A DNA stretch of 64,000 bases, taken from Toxorhynchites rutilus septentrionalis. Taxonomy: Eukaryota; Arthropoda; Insecta; Diptera; Culicidae. The notes beneath the pieces were generated by a model. The model saw only the letters and a list, made by a program, of their open reading frames with translations. It was not told where the DNA came from and did not search any database. Below, piece after piece: positions 58,842 to 64,000 of the stretch. Made by a program: the position numbers and the translations under genes. The stretch covers positions 106,712,365-106,776,364 of the forward strand of contig NC_073745.1 in NCBI RefSeq assembly GCF_029784135.1, given 5' to 3'. The number at the start of each line of letters is the position of its first letter. Within the stretch, counting starts at the first letter, position 1.

Positions 58842-60560
58842 GACGTGGGACTACGTCTAACCGGAGTATATGGGGGTGAAATGAAAACTTAAACAAAGAA
58901 CATGCAGGAAAAAATGAAAGATTCCGAATGCTTATAACTCGAACATTTCGTACTGGATCGGAAAGATGTATGCATCAATTGATAGGGATTATTTCTACGC
59001 AATTAAAAAAATGTAATTTTTCTTTGGATAAACAATTGAAACTCTGTAAAATATTAAGCGTTATCTAAACGCCCTAACTGCCTCGTTTTGATTGGTCCGA
59101 TTCACGGTTTCCCTAACACAGCCATCAAAACCAAGCAGCCTTGGGTAAATTCGCATTGCAAATACATGAAAGTCAGGGGTATTTTTGTTCGGACTGAAAT
59201 GTGTTTCCCCAACACAGACTTCAGAACCAAGGTGCCTAAGGAAATTGGTATCGCAAATTCATACAAGTCGGGGGCATTTTTGTTCCGACTGAAATAATTT
59301 TGCCTAACACAAACTGCCAAACCAAGATATCTGGGGAAATCGGCTTTGCAACTAAATGCAAACTGCGAGTACGTTTGCATTCTTTGGTCTTTGTGCAAAC
59401 TAGAATGTTTCCGTAACACGGTCTCCTAAACTTAGGAACCTGGGAAAATCGTGCAGATACTAGAGGCGAATGAACTTTCATGTTTAAATCCTTTATAGTA
59501 TAAAAAGTAGAAGCTGAAGTTGTTGATTCATACTATCCGGAGGTACTTCTGCACCCGCATGTTTTTTTGCACTCTGTTCGTGCAGAAATCATTTTGAGCA
59601 TCCCGAGCGAACGCGATCCACAATAGCCAAGTGATATTGTGTACTTTTTACTCACACAATATCACTTGGTCTGTTTCATGTTGAGCAATAACTCACAATT
59701 TCAAATCTCTCGAGAGAACAGGATTATTCTATTATTGCTTTGATCGAGTATTCGCTTTTACAGACTAAGAACAGCTGATGGTCAGCAGATGAAATGAACA
59801 GGAGATAGAAGTCAAGAATATACCGTCAGTTTTGTACGTTAAGGAAAATACCGTCAGTTTTGTCGCGTTATGTTTATATGTTGTGAATGCACTTCAAATT
59901 CAAATCTGTTTTCCTGTTAAGTATCCGAAACGTCTGAACGGTTGCGCGCGAACACACTCCTAAAAGTGTTTTCTTAACACGGATTGCAAGAGCGGGTACG
60001 AACACAACGCCGGTTATTCAAGATTGCATTGAAGGATATGCCTTCATATCTTCTGCTAACTTAATTTCTACGCATACCATTTGATGATTAGGCAAAATGT
60101 TGACAACCATTTGTTGCGAAAACGCCTATTGATTGAACAATATGCGTACGACGTACTTGTCAAAATCGAAACTGAGTGCCTGAAGTTCATCAAATCAAGC
60201 AAATTCGCGGTTCGAGAAGTACGTACACTTGAGAGATGCAACCTTCAGAAGGAAACGTAAAATAAAATAATCGTTTGATAATTCTTCCGTTCACATCTTT
60301 TGTCCTAGGCATCATACCAAACGACAAAGGACTGCCATTAAATTTACTTGTAACGAAGAACATAATCTATCACAATGCATGAGTTGACCTTACACTGCAT
60401 TATACAATCTTTTTACTCACAAAGCAAATATATTGAATTCAATTGAATTCGGAAATTGTTTCATTCAATCAAAAAATTTTATCATTACAAACAAATGATT
60501 TCTAAGCTAAGGTAGTCCTACGTCAACCTTGCAGTTATATCATAGATATAACCTACCCAT
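58842..60560 (-). mobile_element. Helentron-like non-autonomous element, copy C4
   Basis: Reverse orientation: GACGTGGGACTACGTC at 58842 is the 3' palindrome and GGTTATATCTATGATATAAC followed by TTGACGTAGGACTACC at 60500-60550 is the 5' end. It contains a diverged tandem array of the unit found in C3 (59100-59430). A nearby inverted word pair, AATATCACTTGG, occurs at 59629-59670. It is inserted in F2. No coding region. Confidence 0.65.
59100..59430 (-). repeat. Diverged minisatellite in C4, about 100 bp unit
   Basis: GTTTCCCTAACACAG-, GTTTCCCCAACACAGACTTC-, TTTGCCTAACACAAACTGCC- and GTTTCCGTAACACGGTCTCC-type words recur about every 100 bases; they are the complement of the C3 array unit. Confidence 0.75.
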
Positions 60561-60679
60561 TTTTTTAAATTAAGCCATATTTGAAATAAAAAAAAATAAT
60601 CTGTATTTAATCGAGTTCAAAATTATATATAATCGAATCATATATGATCGAGTCAGTATATAATCGAGTCTGACCTGTA

Positions 60680-61456
60680 AAACATAAGAAGAAAAAAATC
60701 GAGGGGACAATGTTTTGCGTCCTACAAACGAGAACTTATTCAATGTTCCGATTCTATTGAAAATATTTCTCAAGACGATAATATAAATGCTAACTTCATA
60801 CCTTGTGTTGAGCTGATAACATATTATAGTCGTCAACTGAATTTCCAATGAGGAAATATCGTCAATTCTTACCTGGAAAGAGAAAAACATAGTTGTAATA
60901 CAGATGATTTCTTGTTGCAAATTGAAATAATTCTGAGAATTGTTTTTCACAGTATCCGAAGTATCACATAGTATCACATACACAAAATCTGATTCTCAAT
61001 TTCTGGATCTAAAGAAGCGTTCATTTTTAGCAGCGATTTATTTTGTGGTTTGAATTTTATAAGAAGATATGGATGTTTTATTCTGAGGTCTTTTGACATC
61101 GAAAACATTTTTTCGATTTTCCAAATTTCATGTTTTTTTTTCTCGAGATGACACCATATATCGAAGTTATTGCATTTTTAAGTCATTTGGCATTGAATAA
61201 ACATTTTGAATTTCAATTTTTCAAGATTTTTAAGGATCAAAAAATCAAAACTTTGAGCGATATGAGGCGCCCCTAAATCATGTCCGATTGAGCTGAAACT
61301 TTACACAGGTTTTTTGGGCCAATTAACAAAATGTGCATGGTCGGTTTTTGAAAATTTGGCATGACCATTTTCGCTGCCAAAGACTAGCATTCTTCAAAAA
61401 TATATTACATTTGCAAAAAATTTAATTTTGTTTTCGTGATTATTGATTGTATTGGT
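60680..61456. other. No gene seen; dispersed AT-rich repeat-like DNA
   Basis: Includes TCTCGAGATGACACCATATA and GGCGCCCCTAAATCATGTCC with nearby text on AGCTGAAACTTTACACAGG; this looks like a dispersed repeat but has no second copy in the window. No coding region. Confidence 0.35.
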
Positions 61457-61612
61457 TGAATGTATTCTGAGTGGCAAGCTCTAGAATACGCGTAACCACA
61501 GTGCAAGATGGAGGAAATTTCTTTGACGAAAAATTCCCCTGTCCAGAACGGGGATCGAACCCGAGCCCCCGGCAAGTTAGGTGTGACGCTAACCACTCGG
61601 CCACGGGAGCAC
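61457..61612 (-). mobile_element. tRNA-derived SINE, copy 3 (3' truncated)
   Basis: Minus-strand GTGCTCCCGTGGCCGAGTGG head with A box and B box (GGTTCGATCCC), and the body CGCGTATTCTAGAGCTTGCC, ending near 61457. The 3' part and GAA tail are missing. It lies 30 bases outside foldback K. Confidence 0.85.
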
Positions 61613-61642
61613 TAAGTTGAGGTTCTTAATTGAACGGTTTTA

Positions 61643-63863
61643 TTAAACGGTTTTATTTAGCTTAACCTTTGGTATCAAATGAAACGACTTGACTGGTAGA
61701 ACACAGTTATTCATGAAAAATGAAAATCCAAAGTGGCCGTCATCACAAAATGACGATGTATATATTTATTCCAAAACCTCATCAATATGGGTATCAAATG
61801 AAATGCCTGGACTAGTAGAACACAATTATTTGAGAACATTACAAATCCAAAATAACTGCCTCCACAAAATGGCGCTACTTTTTTTTTTTGAAACCCACCA
61901 ATATGGGTATCAAATGAAAGGGCTAGTAGAGAACGGTTATATTGATAAATTCAAATCCAATATGGCAACCACCACAAAATAGCCAATTACATTCTGAAAT
62001 GAAATCATTTGAATAATAGGATAAAATACATAATGAAATTATTCTGAAAAAATGGGTAAGAGATAAAAGTTCTAAAATAATTGTTGAATAGTTTTATCGT
62101 AAAGAAATATACTAATGATATAGACAATGTACTAAAAACTAGGAAATAAAATAAAAAAAAAACTTTTTAAACCCTCTATAACCCAATTTTTTTATTTGTC
62201 TAAAAAAACCCATTCCACTTTTATCACGAATTTCCGACTTCAACATAAAATACTCCTAGCAGTACTCCTAGCTAGCAGCAAGCTGCCAGCATAAGACCAA
62301 TGTGTATGTGTGATAGATGAAAATACTCTAAAGACGTTCTAGTGGGGGTGAACATTGATAATAATGTCTGAATAATTTGAAAAGAAAATCGGTGAAGCCC
62401 GTCTAAAGGCGGGGTTGGATTGTACAGGGTTAAGTTAAACGGTTTCATTGTGGTTAAACATAATAATAATACAGATAATGTACTTAAAGCTAGAAAATAA
62501 TTTGACAAGTAACAGTTAGCAGCTATCACACCCCTTCCTTCATTAATCTAGTGCATTGATGAAACTAAAATAAAATCGTTGGGCACGTCGAATTTGTTAA
62601 TGTTACTGGTTTCATTATATGCCCCACGATTTTATTTGAAGCTCAGGAAAGGATGGGATAACTTATAACTGCTTATTTTCTAGCTTTTAGTACATTAAAC
62701 CGTGCAACTTAAATAAGTTTTTTTTTCCTTTTTTTATTTTCTAGTTTCTAGAACACTATCTGTATGATTGGTATACTTCTCTACAATAAAACCATTCAAC
62801 CTTTTCTTTATCTTTATTTCTTACCTAATTTTCTTCGGAATATTTTAATGATGAACTGTATTCTATTAGTCAAATCATTTCATTCGATACCGATATTGAG
62901 GGGATTACACAAAAATACATACCCCTTTTTGAATTTATGTTGTTCATAATATGGTGTGCTCTCGAAGTCAAGCCATTCAGCCATTTTTTACCGGCAGCCA
63001 AATTGGATTTTTCAAGATAATCGAATACACAGTATTATAACAACAGCAGAGATAAAGGTTTGTTCAAATTTCAGATTAATAAGTCGAAAGGAACGGGGTC
63101 AAATTTTTATTAATGTGGGACAACCCTATAGACATACAAATGTAAATACAAACAGGTCAAGTTGAATGAAATCGTTTGAAAAAGCAATTGGCTATTTTGT
63201 TACAGCAGCCATCTTGGATTTGCATTTTTCATAGATAGCTGTGATCCACTGGTCAAGCCCCTTCACTTGATACCCATTTTGATGGTGTTTGTTTTGGGAA
63301 AAGATGTAATCCTCATGAATAACTGTGTACTAGACAATCCCTTTCATTTGATATCCATATTGATAACGTTTTGAGAAAATATGTAATCCGTCATTTTGTG
63401 GTGGTGGCCATTTTGTATTTAAATTTTCCATGAATGTGCTGTGTTCTACTGATCACGTCCCTTCACTTGATACCCATTTTGATGGGGTTTGTTTTGAGAA
63501 AATATGTAATCCGCCATTTTGGATTTGCATTCCTCAGGAATAACTCTACTAATCAAGTCCTTTCATTTGATACCCATATTGATGGGGTTTGGGAAAAACC
63601 CATACTGATGGGGTTTTGAGAAAATATGTAATACGCCATTTTGAAGCGGCCGCCATATTGGATTTTTAAAATCATTAAATACGCATTTTTGTAATGACTG
63701 CAGAGATAAAGATGTGTTTCAAATCTCAGATCAGTCGGTCAACTGGAAGGGGCTCAAATTTCTATAAGGTGATGTGAAGGTGAAGCGCTTCAAACAAACA
63801 TGTTACAAACATACAAACATACAAACATACAAATTACAGGGCAAGCTAAATAAAACCGTTTAA
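61643..63863. mobile_element. Foldback element K with TTAA-type ends
   Basis: The ends are a perfect 21 bp inverted repeat starting TTAAACGGTTTTATTTAGCT. Inverted similarity extends inward for several hundred bases on both sides: units with CCATCAATATGGGTATCAAA on the left (61690-61980) face the complementary units with TTTGATACCCATATTGATGG on the right (63180-63640), and the AAACTAGAAAATAAA blocks at about 62130 and 62735 are also inverted. A roughly 100 bp unit is tandem within each arm. TTAA at both ends could be a piggyBac-type target duplication. Non-coding. ACATACAA repeats (63803-63832) precede the right end. Confidence 0.75.
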
Positions 63864-64000
63864 AACGAAATATATTAATCACTTCTTTAGTACAAACATT
63901 GGTTGGCCTTGAGAAAGGTCAAACATTATCGTGGGCTTGTCGCAACTCACTCGTAGTCTTCAGAAAAGTAAATATAAAAACATGAAAACTAGCTTTCAGT
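63864..64000. other. No gene seen
   Basis: Short flank after foldback K; nothing recognised. Confidence 0.3.

Larger units (their letters stand above)
57440..60677 (-). mobile_element. TA-inserting element F, copy F2
   Basis: TA at 57438-57439 and 60678-60679. The left end CAGGCCGGACTCGATTATAT matches the right end of F1, and the right end (reverse complement CAGGTCAGACTCGATTATAT) matches the left end of F1, so F2 is in reverse orientation. Its own internal sequence survives at 58194-58840 and 60561-60677. A LINE RNase H end (57540-58190) and element C4 (58842-60560) are inserted in it. Confidence 0.8.

Overview
The window reads as repeat-dense, AT-rich intergenic or intronic DNA from an insect, most likely a culicine mosquito. 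This is inferred from the mix of mobile elements: several mariner and Tc1 lineages, piggyBac-like TTAA elements, an I/Loner-type LINE with RNase H, Jockey/CR1-type LINE fragments, a tRNA-derived SINE with a GAAGAAGAAG tail, and long foldback elements. The species is not determined. I find no convincing host protein-coding gene and no rRNA or stand-alone tRNA gene. Almost every long reading frame belongs to a transposon or arises from a simple repeat.

Layout. 0.4-3 kb: a piggyBac-like left end, a mariner end, a decayed piggyBac transposase and an unclassified repeat (J). 3-6 kb: non-repetitive island. 6-11 kb: SINE, a mariner with two stop codons, a fragment of a TA-inserting element (F), and a Helentron-like non-autonomous element (C1). 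11-17 kb: AT-rich DNA, then a second island. 17.2-23.3 kb: a dead LINE interrupted by a mariner, a 4 kb foldback element (itself carrying C2) and a piggyBac-like MITE. 25-29.4 kb: a TTAA MITE, a tandem duplication, a second dead LINE and two mariner remnants. 29.4-32.1 kb: third island. 32.1-40.2 kb: a second foldback copy, split by a nearly complete LINE (32384-38502, flanked by an 11 bp target duplication) and by repeat J2 with a 300 bp (AT)n tract. 40.2-45 kb: GATTC-rich simple repeat holding a SINE with 17 bp target duplications, the fourth island, and mariner/Tc1 remnants. 45.2-46.2 kb: a mariner split by a copia-type solo LTR. 47-53.1 kb: element F1 (hosting a LINE), C3, and a complete-ended mariner. 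53.1-57 kb: fifth island. 57-64 kb: a Tc1-type head, element F2 (hosting a LINE RNase H end and C4), a SINE, and a foldback element with TTAA-type ends (K).

The genes do not form a pathway; what the window records is a stack of insertions. Target-site duplications or rejoining reading frames date many events relative to one another. The points I would look at first are the C family (subterminal inverted repeats, 3' palindrome, tandem arrays, and in two copies a canonical-looking CCAAT/TATA/Inr promoter on the minus strand), the foldback family with modular arms and a scar-free insertion, and the LINE whose ORF2 is broken only by one extra A in an A-run and one TGA codon. The five islands may be pieces of one host intron or intergenic region separated by transposon blocks.
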